Below, in pieces: positions 17,963 to 27,069 of a stretch of DNA of 64,000 nucleotides; position 1 is the stretch's first letter, and each line of letters begins with the position of its first letter. Location of the stretch: NCBI RefSeq assembly GCF_018882125.1, contig NZ_JACVOZ010000002.1, positions 434,001 through 498,000 on the forward strand, written 5' to 3'. Position numbers and translations under genes: made by a program. The notes beneath the pieces are model-generated. The model searched no databases and had not been told where the DNA came from. It was given only the letters and a program-made list of their open reading frames with translations. This stretch comes from Polynucleobacter sp. AP-Melu-500A-A1. Lineage in GTDB: Bacteria > Pseudomonadota > Gammaproteobacteria > Burkholderiales > Burkholderiaceae.

Positions 17963-18078
17963 GGCTTCATTGTAATTAGCTTCATAGCAAATAGATCGAT
18001 CTACGGCAGGAATTGGATATCTGTAGATAATAGGCAAAAGGCATCACCATTCATATAAAACGGAATTTGAGACAAGTT

Positions 18079-19065
18079 ATGAAAAAAATACTCTTTTTAG
18101 CCCTTTGCCTATCGACTCTATTGGGCAATACCTATGCCCAAAGCAATGCAGCCATCAAGAATTACCCGGACAAGCAGGTTCGCATGGTCATTCCCTTCCC
18201 ACCCGGAGGAGCAACTGATGTGATTGGCCGCATCACGGCTCAAGAGCTATCTAAATCACTTAATCAGCAAGTAGTTCCTGATAATCGCTCAGGCGATAGC
18301 GGCAACATTGGTGCTGATATGGTGGCCAAGTCTCCAGCAGATGGCTATACCCTCCTCTTGGCTGCTCTAACTTCTCATGCAATTAATACGGGCTTAAACA
18401 AAGATGGTATTAAATACAACTTAGAAAAAGACTTCACCCCAGTCGGTGTTGTGGGCGTAGTGCCACTCGTCTTTGTTGTGAACCCTTCAGTGCCTGTGAA
18501 CAATATGAAGGAGTTCATTACGTATGCCAAAGCCAATCCTGGTAAGCTGACCTTTGCTTCATCAGGTGCAGGCGCACCACAACGCCTGGCGATGGAAATG
18601 TTCCGCGCTCAATTAGGCCTTGATCTACTCCACGTCCCTTATAAAGGTAGCGGCCCAGCAATGACGGATTTGGTTGGCGGACAAGTGCTGAGTATGTCAG
18701 AGACTGTTCCAGCAGCCTTGCAATTCATTCAAGCGGGTAAGTTACGGGCATTGGCAGTCACCACTTCAAAACGGATTAGCCAACTACCAGACGTTCCCAC
18801 AGTGACTGAAGCTACTGGTATGCCTAACTTTGATGTTGTCAGCATGTTTGGAATTCTGGCGCCAGCTGGCACTCCAAAACCCATCATTGATAAACTCAAT
18901 GCCGATCTCAAAGTGATCTTGCAGCGCCCAGATGTTCAAGAGCGTATGCTTGCTGCTGGCGTCTATGTGAACTACTTAACTCCAGCAGATTCTGCCAAGC
19001 GTATCCATCGAGAATTAACGATGTGGGAGAAAGTTATTAAAGACGCCAACATCAAAGCAGATTAA
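18079..19065 (+). CDS. Bug/TctC-family periplasmic solute receptor (2)
   Basis: 328 residues from ATG 18079 (MKKILFLALCLSTLLG, signal peptide ending near YAQ). Family segments are VRMVIPFPPGGATDVIGRIT, DNRSGDSGNIGADMVAKSPADGYTLL and LLHVPYKGSGPAMTDLVGGQ. A TTG 12 bases upstream is the alternative start. It stands alone on the plus strand, ending 2 bases from a convergent cytochrome c gene. No TctAB genes are nearby. The ligand is unknown. Confidence 0.9.
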   Translation: MKKILFLALCLSTLLGNTYAQSNAAIKNYPDKQVRMVIPFPPGGATDVIGRITAQELSKSLNQQVVPDNRSGDSGNIGADMVAKSPADGYTLLLAALTSHAINTGLNKDGIKYNLEKDFTPVGVVGVVPLVFVVNPSVPVNNMKEFITYAKANPGKLTFASSGAGAPQRLAMEMFRAQLGLDLLHVPYKGSGPAMTDLVGGQVLSMSETVPAALQFIQAGKLRALAVTTSKRISQLPDVPTVTEATGMPNFDVVSMFGILAPAGTPKPIIDKLNADLKVILQRPDVQERMLAAGVYVNYLTPADSAKRIHRELTMWEKVIKDANIKAD

Positions 19066-19067
19066 AA

Positions 19068-19463
19068 CTATTGCTTTTTGTTTAAGCCGGCTTTGCGTGT
19101 TTCAATTTCTTTATTAATAGCCGCAACCGTCTTGGCATCGGGTGAGGTCCATTTACCGCCGGAGTTATTCACCATATAAACCAAGGCATCTGAGAAGGCC
19201 TCAACTGTCAAATTAGGATTGCCACCTTTGGGTGGCATTGACCTCACCCCAACATAAGCATGTGCCGTCAGGGTCACTTGTCCTTCTGCAATCAAAGGGG
19301 CCCACTTGGCTTTATCACCAAACTTAGGGGCATTAAGCACACCGGCGCCATGACAGCTCACGCATGCCTGCTTATAAGTATTTTCACCAGACTGAGCATT
19401 GGCCGCAGCTGAGATTGATAAGGAAAATATTGCAAGCAGTAATGTCTTGGTATTCAATGTCAT
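19068..19463 (-). CDS. class I cytochrome c (c5-like), periplasmic
   Basis: 131-residue exported monohaem cytochrome. A signal peptide ends at about residue 23 (ANA-QSG). The haem motif is CVSCH (34-38) and the distal Met ligand is M76 in RSMPPKGG, as in cytochrome c5-type proteins. The tail is Lys-rich. It presumably carries electrons in the periplasm; the partner is unknown. An AGGAG-like site (TTAGGAGTTAGAC) precedes the ATG. Confidence 0.88.
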   Translation of the reverse strand: MTLNTKTLLLAIFSLSISAAANAQSGENTYKQACVSCHGAGVLNAPKFGDKAKWAPLIAEGQVTLTAHAYVGVRSMPPKGGNPNLTVEAFSDALVYMVNNSGGKWTSPDAKTVAAINKEIETRKAGLNKKQ

Positions 19464-19508
19464 GTCTAACTCCTAAAATATGAGGACTAATTTAGCACCT
19501 TTAACAAC

Positions 19509-19880
19509 TTACTGCTTACATGGATAGCTCTGCGCAAAAAACCGCACGAGTGTTTTAGCTGCTTTCTCAGAATTGTATTGAGGATTGGCTCGATTCCACT
19601 TTAAAAATTCTTGCAAGATGGCCTCACGAGAGCCGCCTTGTTGCGGAAAGCAAATACTTGGCTTGGCATTGCTAGGTCGACTGACTAAGTAGGCTTGAAA
19701 CACACCTTCACCAAAGCCAAAACAAAAATTTTGAGCATCTTGATCATTTTGGTTTTTACATAGCTCCACCAACGCAGCAGTCGAGGCGTCATTCGCAGGC
19801 ATATTAGCCTGTGCTAGCACTAACTGTTGGCAACAACAAAAACAAGCTGCAAACAGTAAAGCCTTCTTCAATATATTCAT
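19509..19880 (-). CDS. Rap1a/Tai-like small exported protein
   Basis: 123-residue secreted protein with a signal peptide (ends near LAQ-AN). Four Cys are placed as in the Rap1a/Tai family: LVELCKN, AQNFCFGFGEGV, PSICFP and a terminal SYPCK. The pattern of helix-loop-helix with a final PC matches proteins that in Serratia neutralise type VI amidase effectors. No type VI genes or amidase effector are seen here, so it may be an orphan immunity protein or a domesticated homologue. The family call rests on pattern memory and needs a profile search. Confidence 0.65.
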   Translation of the reverse strand: MNILKKALLFAACFCCCQQLVLAQANMPANDASTAALVELCKNQNDQDAQNFCFGFGEGVFQAYLVSRPSNAKPSICFPQQGGSREAILQEFLKWNRANPQYNSEKAAKTLVRFFAQSYPCKQ

Positions 19881-19898
19881 AGGAATGCTTTCAATAAA

Positions 19899-21044
19899 TT
19901 AACGTCTAAACCCGCCCATGTGGCCGCCGCCAAATCCGCCTCCACCACCCATGCGGCCCGTATTCAATCGATCTTGACCGCCATCAAAACGGGCCTGCTC
20001 TCGGAATGCATTTTCTTGAGCAGCTTCGCGATAAGCATTTGGATTTGCCCGATCTTGCTGATAAGCATTGCGTGCTTCTTGATTCATACGATCGGCCTGC
20101 GCACGTTCTTGTGGAGTAGCATCCCGTTGAAAAGTACTATCCGCACGCTGTGCGGCATTGCGAACATCTTGCCGATCTTGAGGAGTGGCGTTACTCCTCC
20201 AATCATTGAGCAATCTTTGTTGATTTTGTACATTGCTTGGACCAATCAATCCGCGTGATGGATTGGTATTCACATTAGTAGAGTTGATTGTTCCATTAGA
20301 CCAAGCTGGTGTCGCCCAGAATGCATCTCCTACAGCTAAACCTAAACCAAAAGCCATCGGCCCCCAAGCAGGGTTATATGCTGGATATGGTGGGTAGTCA
20401 GGATAAGGCCAAGCGCCATAAACTGTATTAGGACTATAGGTAGGAACATAAACTATCTGGGGGCTACTTGGTCCAATCAGAATATTATTACTGGCATCCG
20501 TAGTTACCGTCATCTGTGGAGAACTTTTTAAAGTGCCTGCCTGTATGGCACGCTTTCTGAGTGACTGAATTGCCTTCATCGTGTCAGTTGCTTGTAGCTT
20601 GTAGGCATTGCCTAAATTTTGCGTCCACTGCAACTGACTACCCATCATATTAAAAGCCTGCGGAAAGGACATCAATGATTTCACACTATCGTTCCATGAC
20701 TGAGTCCTTAAGGCATTTTGTAAAGCAACTCCTGAAAGACTGGCATTGCTGTTTTTCCAGTTATAGGCTTCAGCCACTTCTAAGGGATAAGTTGAAGCGA
20801 GCAACATCAGCGAGAGCAGTGAATCAGGATAGAGTGCAATGGGAGATACTAAGGATTCGATTTGTGCATTCGATAGGATGAGCGGCGTCCCTGTATAGGA
20901 ATCGATTTGCATGTAAGACTGTGGATACGCGTACTGCTGATATGGGTTGTAGTGATTAGCGCAGCCACTGATGCCAAGCAGTATTACTAGGCTCCATCCC
21001 AAGGATTGCCGCAAACTCAATTTTGATTGTGCTACCAAATTCAT
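19899..21044 (-). CDS. DUF3300 lipoprotein
   Basis: 381-residue envelope lipoprotein (lipobox GISGC). The DUF3300 domain spans about residues 55-185, beginning at IESLVSPIALYPDSLLSLML and including WNDSVKSLMSFP and LQWTQNLGNAY. A region with IVYVPTYSPNTVYGAWPYP follows, then a Gln/Arg/Asn-rich low-complexity part and a Gly-rich tail (GGGGGFGGGHMGG). ATG 21044 was chosen because GGGGAG precedes it and the signal peptide starts there. The function of DUF3300 proteins is unknown. Confidence 0.85.
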   Translation of the reverse strand: MNLVAQSKLSLRQSLGWSLVILLGISGCANHYNPYQQYAYPQSYMQIDSYTGTPLILSNAQIESLVSPIALYPDSLLSLMLLASTYPLEVAEAYNWKNSNASLSGVALQNALRTQSWNDSVKSLMSFPQAFNMMGSQLQWTQNLGNAYKLQATDTMKAIQSLRKRAIQAGTLKSSPQMTVTTDASNNILIGPSSPQIVYVPTYSPNTVYGAWPYPDYPPYPAYNPAWGPMAFGLGLAVGDAFWATPAWSNGTINSTNVNTNPSRGLIGPSNVQNQQRLLNDWRSNATPQDRQDVRNAAQRADSTFQRDATPQERAQADRMNQEARNAYQQDRANPNAYREAAQENAFREQARFDGGQDRLNTGRMGGGGGFGGGHMGGFRR

Positions 21045-21092
21045 ACTAACTCCCCTATCAAGCAAGAATAACTCTCAGCCTTCAATCAAACC

Positions 21093-21713
21093 TTAACCTG
21101 CTCTAAACAAGTAACCAGACCTAGCCTTATCGCGACGTTTGCGCTGCATAGTATTGACTAAAGCAATTACTGCCCAGATCGCTAACAATGGATCTAAAAC
21201 ATAATCCCATAGATTAGTGGATTCGTGCCAATGCCCTGCCCATGCAAGAACTGCAAGGGCGATGATCCACACTCCTTTGGTCCAGCCTGCAAGTCCGCAG
21301 ATTAAGGCTAACACTAAAACTCCTATCAATAATCTAAGAGAACTATAACCCCATGCATAGGGGTCAATCATACCGAGGCCCAAGGCTAGCGGATAGAACA
21401 TGAATGAGATAAATACGATTGCCAATTTAAAACTTATCGGTGCTGGGCGACTCGGCAATAATACTGAGCTCCAGAGTAATAAAGTCAGCACAATACTCAA
21501 GTCACCTGTGACAGCACGCACATAGGCTGCGAGTGGTAATTGCATTCCTAAGCCCAATGGCCAGAAAAAGATATTCGCTACTAGCGCAACCATGAACCAT
21601 TTAACTAAAAATGAAAATGTTTTATCGGAGTAAGACTGCACAAGCCAAGTCACGATGACTCCACAAGTGATGGCCATTTCAATCAGAGCAAGGTTTTGCA
21701 TCCAATCAATCAT
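21093..21713 (-). CDS. polytopic membrane protein of unknown function
   Basis: 206 residues with about six to seven hydrophobic helices and a basic C-terminal tail (QRKRRDKARSG). No family recognised. It overlaps the end of the sialidase-like gene by 4 bp (ATGA), the third gene of a coupled operon with a GT39-type glycosyltransferase and a sialidase-like protein, which hints at a role in glycan handling at the inner membrane. That role is context inference only. Confidence 0.7.
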   Translation of the reverse strand: MIDWMQNLALIEMAITCGVIVTWLVQSYSDKTFSFLVKWFMVALVANIFFWPLGLGMQLPLAAYVRAVTGDLSIVLTLLLWSSVLLPSRPAPISFKLAIVFISFMFYPLALGLGMIDPYAWGYSSLRLLIGVLVLALICGLAGWTKGVWIIALAVLAWAGHWHESTNLWDYVLDPLLAIWAVIALVNTMQRKRRDKARSGYLFRAG

Positions 21714-22951
21714 GGTTTCCCCTGTTTAGGTTGAGCATCCGATGATGTCTGTAACAGCTGCTCGTAGGCTTGCATTAGCCATGCGGAAGAAAAGTAGAGA
21801 TGCCGGATTTTTTTGCGGTCCCAGGTGTAGGCTAAATGAGCGTCATTACCATTAGCACTAATTAAATAGGGGTAAGAAAATTCTTTACGCTGTTCATTTG
21901 GTAAAGCCTCCTCATCTTCTAGCACTCGCACTACTTGCCATTGATCTGATTGTGCGTACTTCATCAATAAAACCAAGCGATAACGCCCAGCCTCAATATT
22001 ATTCAGTGCTAATAAACGTATTCCATTATTCAATGTCAGACCAGCCACTGCAGAGTTTGGATTTGCAATCAATAAATCGTCAGAGCCCTGCCATGTTTGT
22101 CCAGCATCCAATGTTTGACTCACCGGTATTTGCTTAGCTAACTCAGAACTTCGGGTTTGACGAAACAGTGCGGTAGCCGTTTGTGGATCCTTCACAAATA
22201 CCACCGGCTGAATTGCACCGCGCCCAGAACTCATGCGGCGTTTATCAATGACTTGCGTGGCTTCTATTCTTAAAAACTCACCAAAGCGTCCAATCCATTC
22301 ATGGTATGCAGGTAAACCCAGACGTCCATCGGCGAACGGCAATGCTGGAGACTTCACTAAAGTACTCAAATTGAAAAGGGGAGAACTAATCAAGCGGTGG
22401 GGACGACCCCAAGTAAGTCCCTCGTCATCAGAAATCATGGTGGAGATTGAGCTACCAGCCCATCCTCCGATCGATACCGTCACAAAGAATAATTGCATCC
22501 GGCCATCTGCCATTCTGCTGGGAACTGGATTACCCAGCTTAGCGATATAGCGTGAGAGACCACTTTGCGCACCAAGCCGATCAATCACAATCGTGGGTGC
22601 ACTCCAATTTGCCGCTTGCGGATCGTAGACGGCACTATTAATGACAACATCGGAAGCGCCCTCACGACTACCAGCAAACCAAAATGCCCTGATCGCTCCA
22701 TCCTTCATGGCAATAAGAGATGCTGCGTGCACAGAAGCAGCACCAGTGTCCGGTAACCACGTCGCCATTGGCGCAGCAATGTTAGGTTTGCTGGGCTGTT
22801 GAGTTTTAGAAGATTTTTCTTGCTCTATCGACTCTTCAATCACAATCGGCGCTAACTCTGCAAATGGCGCCCAAGCAGGACGACCATCCAGATGCAGAAA
22901 TCCAATGATTCCAGCTAGCAATAAAAAGCATAGCGAAAGGACGCGACTCAT
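21710..22951 (-). CDS. sialidase-like (BNR/Asp-box) membrane-anchored protein
   Basis: 413 residues. An N-terminal hydrophobic anchor (about 4-20) and a linker precede a six-bladed propeller of the sialidase/BNR_2 superfamily. Asp-box motifs are SDDEGLTWG and TLDAGQTWQ, and a substrate-side Arg is in FWFAGSREGA. Such proteins cleave or bind sialic-acid-like sugars, or act on other glycans. The membrane anchor places it on the periplasmic side. It overlaps its neighbours by 4 bp on both sides, between a GT39 glycosyltransferase and a membrane protein. No sialic acid metabolism genes are in the window, so the real substrate is open. Confidence 0.78.
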   Translation of the reverse strand: MSRVLSLCFLLLAGIIGFLHLDGRPAWAPFAELAPIVIEESIEQEKSSKTQQPSKPNIAAPMATWLPDTGAASVHAASLIAMKDGAIRAFWFAGSREGASDVVINSAVYDPQAANWSAPTIVIDRLGAQSGLSRYIAKLGNPVPSRMADGRMQLFFVTVSIGGWAGSSISTMISDDEGLTWGRPHRLISSPLFNLSTLVKSPALPFADGRLGLPAYHEWIGRFGEFLRIEATQVIDKRRMSSGRGAIQPVVFVKDPQTATALFRQTRSSELAKQIPVSQTLDAGQTWQGSDDLLIANPNSAVAGLTLNNGIRLLALNNIEAGRYRLVLLMKYAQSDQWQVVRVLEDEEALPNEQRKEFSYPYLISANGNDAHLAYTWDRKKIRHLYFSSAWLMQAYEQLLQTSSDAQPKQGKP

Positions 22952-24672
22952 CTACAAGCATCCTTACTATTGACTAGGGCAGCAGAGTTGACTACCGGTG
23001 TTGCCATCAGATACTCATTAACAAATAAGTGTTCAGCAATATTTCCTTTGAGCATGTCGATAATTTCTTCATCGGAATGCCGTGCTCTCATTTCCATTCT
23101 TTGCCCCAAGATTTGGCAAGCATCACAAATGCCTGGCTTAACGCCCAAAGGCGCTTGCACTAATACTAAGGGATAGTTTGCACTTAATTGAGCCACTTCA
23201 CTTGCTTCTGATGCCAAGTATCCGTGTAAACGACTGCCTGGTAAGAGCAGTCGGTATTCCTCATCCTTGGCTCGATAATCGCACGGAACCCACAGATCTT
23301 TATCTTGTACTTGTGCAATCACTGCAGGTGAATATCGTCCCAACTGTCCCTCTAATGGAGATAAGCTACTGTTCAAAGCGCAGTAGCATAAAAAGCAAGT
23401 CGCTAAGGCTGCTGTTTTACAGAAATCTTTTTTCATGAGCCCTGCTAGAGCTAATAAGATAGCGCCTCCCATGAGCAACCAATGGCCAAAGAAATAGGTC
23501 CATGAATCGATACCGCTCATCAAGATAGAAACCTGTAGCTGACTACCAACCCATAACAAAGCCACCAAAATAGTAATCTGTAGTATCAGAGCAATGCGAA
23601 AGCCCCATAAAGGTAGTCGATCCCAATGTAAGGCGATCAATGCTGCCAAGGCCGGCATCACCGGCAACAAATAACGCCCTGAACGTTGGCTTGGCAAACT
23701 AAACACAATCAAGAATGCAATTGCTAGTAAAAGTAATAGACTTTCTTCGACAGTCAGGAATCGACGTTCTCGCCAACACTGCCACAAGGTAGAAATGAAT
23801 ACGAAGGAAAATAAACCCGCATTAGCCAATGTGGTCAGTAGGAGCATCCAAATACTATCGCCCCCACTCAATAAATCGAGAAGATAATTAGAACTACGCG
23901 CATCGAATTTACCGGCGTTCTCACCTAAGACAAATTCATTCCAGATCGCTTCTGGATATGGGTCTAACGCAAACCAAAGCGCAAAGACTGCTAGGGCGAG
24001 AGCGCCGACGATAAATAACTTATAGAAATCCCGTATGAGCGTGTCGGGAATACTCCATTGCCGCCAGCGCCAATAATACAAAGCCAAAGCCAAGGATGCG
24101 GGCACGATATAAGCAAACGATTTTGCAAGTAAAGCGAAGCCTAAACATATCCCCGCAAATAATGGAAATAAGAATTTCGAATCAAAAGCCACTTTGCCCC
24201 AATATAAGAGCGCCATAAAAGGTAAGCTAATCCAAAATACTTCTGGGGGGTCAGTTAAAAACGGACGCCCATACCGATAGGTCGCAAAAAAGGAGAGCCA
24301 TACTAAGCTCGCCAATAGTCCTGTTTTTGCATTTCCACTAAAGCGCCGCACTGCCAGAAATAAGAAAAAAGCAGTCAGGCCTGTATAGAGGACTCCAGGC
24401 CAGCGCAAATTAAACAAGGACCAATCTTTTGCCCAATGAGTACTTACTATGGCTTGCCAAAAAATCAATGGGGGCTTCGTGTTCTTCAAACCCTCCATCT
24501 CTGACTGCAAAGGGAGCCAATTGCCTGCATCTGCCGTCATGCGGACAATATGCATATAGGGATATTCATCCCCATTCTTGGGGGCAAAGCGGCTATCTAG
24601 GCCATAAAGATAGGTAAATACACCTAAAAGGAGTATTAATATCGCCGAACGGTAAGAAAATGAGCCACGCAT
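22948..24672 (-). CDS. GT39/ArnT-like polytopic glycosyltransferase
   Basis: 574-residue inner-membrane GT-C enzyme of the PMT_2/ArnT family. The first periplasmic loop carries the acidic signature KNGDEYPYMHIV, followed by NTKPPLIFWQA, typical of the family. About ten to twelve helices follow, then a periplasmic C-terminal domain from about residue 450 with four Cys, two of them in CDACQ. It is the first gene of a coupled operon with the sialidase-like and membrane protein genes. The donor is probably a polyprenyl-phosphate sugar; the acceptor is unknown. It is closer to ArnT than the paralogue at 9058. Confidence 0.85.
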   Translation of the reverse strand: MRGSFSYRSAILILLLGVFTYLYGLDSRFAPKNGDEYPYMHIVRMTADAGNWLPLQSEMEGLKNTKPPLIFWQAIVSTHWAKDWSLFNLRWPGVLYTGLTAFFLFLAVRRFSGNAKTGLLASLVWLSFFATYRYGRPFLTDPPEVFWISLPFMALLYWGKVAFDSKFLFPLFAGICLGFALLAKSFAYIVPASLALALYYWRWRQWSIPDTLIRDFYKLFIVGALALAVFALWFALDPYPEAIWNEFVLGENAGKFDARSSNYLLDLLSGGDSIWMLLLTTLANAGLFSFVFISTLWQCWRERRFLTVEESLLLLLAIAFLIVFSLPSQRSGRYLLPVMPALAALIALHWDRLPLWGFRIALILQITILVALLWVGSQLQVSILMSGIDSWTYFFGHWLLMGGAILLALAGLMKKDFCKTAALATCFLCYCALNSSLSPLEGQLGRYSPAVIAQVQDKDLWVPCDYRAKDEEYRLLLPGSRLHGYLASEASEVAQLSANYPLVLVQAPLGVKPGICDACQILGQRMEMRARHSDEEIIDMLKGNIAEHLFVNEYLMATPVVNSAALVNSKDACR

Positions 24673-24857
24673 AGCGCTAGTTTATAGGGCTTGTAATGAT
24701 TCTGGAGAAAAGCCAATTCATGCACTTTTTCTCATGAGCTTATAAGAAATGAATCTGAGCTATGTGTAATGTGTTTCCACTTCTTGTTTAAGATATACAT
24801 AAGTGAAATTCACCTCGTTCTTAACACTGAGAAAAAATCTAAATGGAGATTGTTCCC

Positions 24858-25190
24858 ATGCGTTCAAAGCACCTTAAAACCGCGTTACTGGCATCGGCCA
24901 TGATTGGCCTTGGTCAATGGAGTGGCACAAGCCTAGCGCAAAATGCTGCTGCAGCTGATCTATATAAACGGGGATTAGCAGCCACTTGCGCGAATTGCCA
25001 TGGTACTGATGGCAAAGGAGTTGTTGATGGTGGAATGCCCCTCATCAACGGCCTTAGCAGCGAACAAATGCTAACTCAACTCAAAGCATTTAAATCTGGT
25101 GCCCGCGAAGGGACCATCATGCCGCAGTTAGCCAAAGGCTACTCTGATGAGCAACTCGAAACTATCGCCAATCAACTTGGCAAGAAATAA
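24858..25190 (+). CDS. fccA: monohaem cytochrome c subunit of flavocytochrome c sulfide dehydrogenase
   Basis: 110-residue periplasmic cytochrome; signal peptide ends near residue 28 (LAQ-NA). The haem site CANCHG is at 44-49 and a Met ligand is in TIMPQLAKG (M88). ATG 24858 was chosen because GGAGA lies 9 bases upstream; an earlier ATG at 24843 is in frame but itself contains that site. The FccB-type flavoprotein gene follows after 13 bp. This pairing identifies it as the electron-accepting subunit that passes sulfide-derived electrons on. It is a single-haem form, unlike the dihaem Allochromatium FccA. Confidence 0.82.
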   Translation: MRSKHLKTALLASAMIGLGQWSGTSLAQNAAAADLYKRGLAATCANCHGTDGKGVVDGGMPLINGLSSEQMLTQLKAFKSGAREGTIMPQLAKGYSDEQLETIANQLGKK

Positions 25191-25203
25191 TAAGGAAGCC
25201 ATC

Positions 25204-26478
25204 ATGGATCGTCGTCATTTTATTGGTCAAAGCGCTGCGGCACTCGGCTTAGTAGCCGGCTTCTCTGGACAGGCACATGCCAACCTACAAAAAGCAGAGA
25301 TACTCGTAATTGGTGGTGGATACGGTGGTGCCACAGCAGCCAAATACCTGCGCCTGTTTTCTAATAACACCGCTAAGGTCACCTTGATTGAGCCAAATGC
25401 CTCTTTCATTTCCTGCCCAATGTCTAACTTAGTAGTTGGGGGATCACGCACTATTTCAGAAATTACTACTTCCTATGACAATCTGAGCAAACGTCATGGT
25501 ATCAAGATGATTCAAGATAGTGTTGTGAGCATGGATGCAGACAAGAAGACAGTGAAGCTTGCCTCTGGCAAAACCTTGCGTTACGATAAAGCAGTTGTTT
25601 CGCCAGGCGTTACCCTGATGATGAATAGCATTGAGGGTTTAGAACAGGCTAACAAAGCCGGCGTTACATTGCAGGCCTGGAAAGCTGGAGCAGAGACTGT
25701 AGCACTTCATAAACAGTTAGCTGCTATGCGTGATGGCGGAACATTTATTCTCAGCGTACCTGAGGCACCCTATCGCTGCCCTCCTGGACCATACGAGCGC
25801 GCTTGCCAGGTTGCTAATTACCTAAAGCAAAATAAACCAAAATCTAAAGTGATCGTTTTGGATGCCAATCAAGATGTCACCTCGAAGGGTGCACTGTTTA
25901 AGAAAGTGTGGGCGGAGCAATACGCTGGGATTATTGAATACCTACCAAAACACAATGTCACTGCTGTAGATGCTAAAACCAAGACTGTTAAATTAGAAGT
26001 TCAAGATGACATCAAGGGTGATGTATTAAATCTTCTGCCTGCAATGAGCGCTGGTGAGATCGCTGTGAAAACTGGATTAGCCAACTCTAGTGGACGCTGG
26101 GTTAATGTGAACTTTCTGAACTTTGAGTCTACTGCGCAAAAAGACATTCATGTACTTGGCGACTCCATTCAGATTGCGCCAGCGATGCCAAAGTCAGGTC
26201 ACATGGCTAATCAACATGCCAAAGTAGCTGCCGCAGCAATCGTTGCCGAGCTTAGTGGCTGGGAAGTAAATCCAGCCCCAGTGCTGACCAATACCTGCTA
26301 TAGCTTTGTCAATACCAAGGAAGTGGTTCATGTGGCGAGCGTTCATCAATACAACGCGGCAGAGAAAACCTTCAAGACAGTTTCTGGTTCAGGTGGGCTT
26401 TCTCCTGCCCCTTCCACCCTTGAAGGTGTATATGCCTGGGGATGGGCTCACAATATCTGGGCTGATAGTTTGGCTTAA
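25204..26478 (+). CDS. fccB: flavocytochrome c sulfide dehydrogenase flavoprotein subunit
   Basis: 424 residues from ATG 25204 (preceded by AAGGAAG). A Tat signal (MDRRHFIGQSAAALGLVAGF) exports the folded flavoprotein. The FAD-binding motif is GGGYGG (37-42). Cysteines C71 (ISCPMS), C192 and C201 (RCPPGPYERAC) and C365 (TNTCYSFV) include candidates for the redox disulfide that attacks sulfide. The C-terminal FCSD flavin-binding domain (from about 355) ends in VYAWGWAHNIWADSLA. It oxidises sulfide to sulfur or polysulfide in the periplasm and passes electrons to the neighbouring cytochrome. Sulfide as substrate is from family knowledge; some homologues use other thiols. Confidence 0.9.
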   Translation: MDRRHFIGQSAAALGLVAGFSGQAHANLQKAEILVIGGGYGGATAAKYLRLFSNNTAKVTLIEPNASFISCPMSNLVVGGSRTISEITTSYDNLSKRHGIKMIQDSVVSMDADKKTVKLASGKTLRYDKAVVSPGVTLMMNSIEGLEQANKAGVTLQAWKAGAETVALHKQLAAMRDGGTFILSVPEAPYRCPPGPYERACQVANYLKQNKPKSKVIVLDANQDVTSKGALFKKVWAEQYAGIIEYLPKHNVTAVDAKTKTVKLEVQDDIKGDVLNLLPAMSAGEIAVKTGLANSSGRWVNVNFLNFESTAQKDIHVLGDSIQIAPAMPKSGHMANQHAKVAAAAIVAELSGWEVNPAPVLTNTCYSFVNTKEVVHVASVHQYNAAEKTFKTVSGSGGLSPAPSTLEGVYAWGWAHNIWADSLA

Positions 26479-26497
26479 TGGATAGCGACACAATCCC

Positions 26498-26521
26498 AAA
26501 AGGGGCCTTTTGGCCCTTTTT
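26498..26521 (+). terminator. intrinsic terminator of fccAB
   Basis: AAAAGGGGCC and GGCCCTTTTT pair through ten positions (one G-U) around a TTTT loop and end in a T tract, 20 bases after the fccB stop. Confidence 0.9.
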
Positions 26522-26582
26522 CTTACAACCCACTATTTCAGAAATATACTGATGCGTAACTATCTGAAATGAAGGAGATGTG

Positions 26583-27041
26583 ATGACTATGACCCCTACC
26601 ACACCCAAGGACGCGTCTAAGCTTGAAAAGGCTCTTGAAAATTGGACCGTTCCGATTGGAAATCTATTTGTTTCCTTGTTTCATCGCATCGCATTGTTCG
26701 CCATTGGTGGCGCAACTGTTTGGTCTGCTGCAGTTGCTTTCATGGGAATGATGAGTAAAGGCTCAGCCTCTATCGAAGATTTACTCTTACTGTTTATCTA
26801 TTTAGAGATTGGTGCCATGGTCGGTATTTACTTTAAGACCAACCATATGCCTGTGCGCTTTCTGATCTATGTTGCTATCACAGCAGTAACGCGCCTCATT
26901 ATTGATTTAGTTAACACTAAGCATGAAGCTGATATGGCCATCTTATTAATGGGCCTCACTATTCTCATTTTGGCTTTAGCAAATGCAGTCGTTCGTTATG
27001 CCTCTTATAAATATCCCAGTAAATCAGGTCAGAGTGAGTAA
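26583..27041 (+). CDS. PsiE-family inner-membrane protein
   Basis: 152-residue four-helix membrane protein like phosphate-starvation-inducible PsiE. Family segments are DLLLLFIYLEIGAMVGIYFK, HMPVRFLIYVAITAVTRLI and the final helix LLMGLTILILALANAVVRY. ATG 26583 was chosen (GGAG 5 bases upstream); the frame also has GTG at 26580. The molecular function of PsiE is not established. It is separated from fccB by a terminator, so it has its own promoter. Confidence 0.85.
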   Translation: MTMTPTTPKDASKLEKALENWTVPIGNLFVSLFHRIALFAIGGATVWSAAVAFMGMMSKGSASIEDLLLLFIYLEIGAMVGIYFKTNHMPVRFLIYVAITAVTRLIIDLVNTKHEADMAILLMGLTILILALANAVVRYASYKYPSKSGQSE

Positions 27042-27069
27042 ATCGATCACCGATTCTCATTCATAAATT

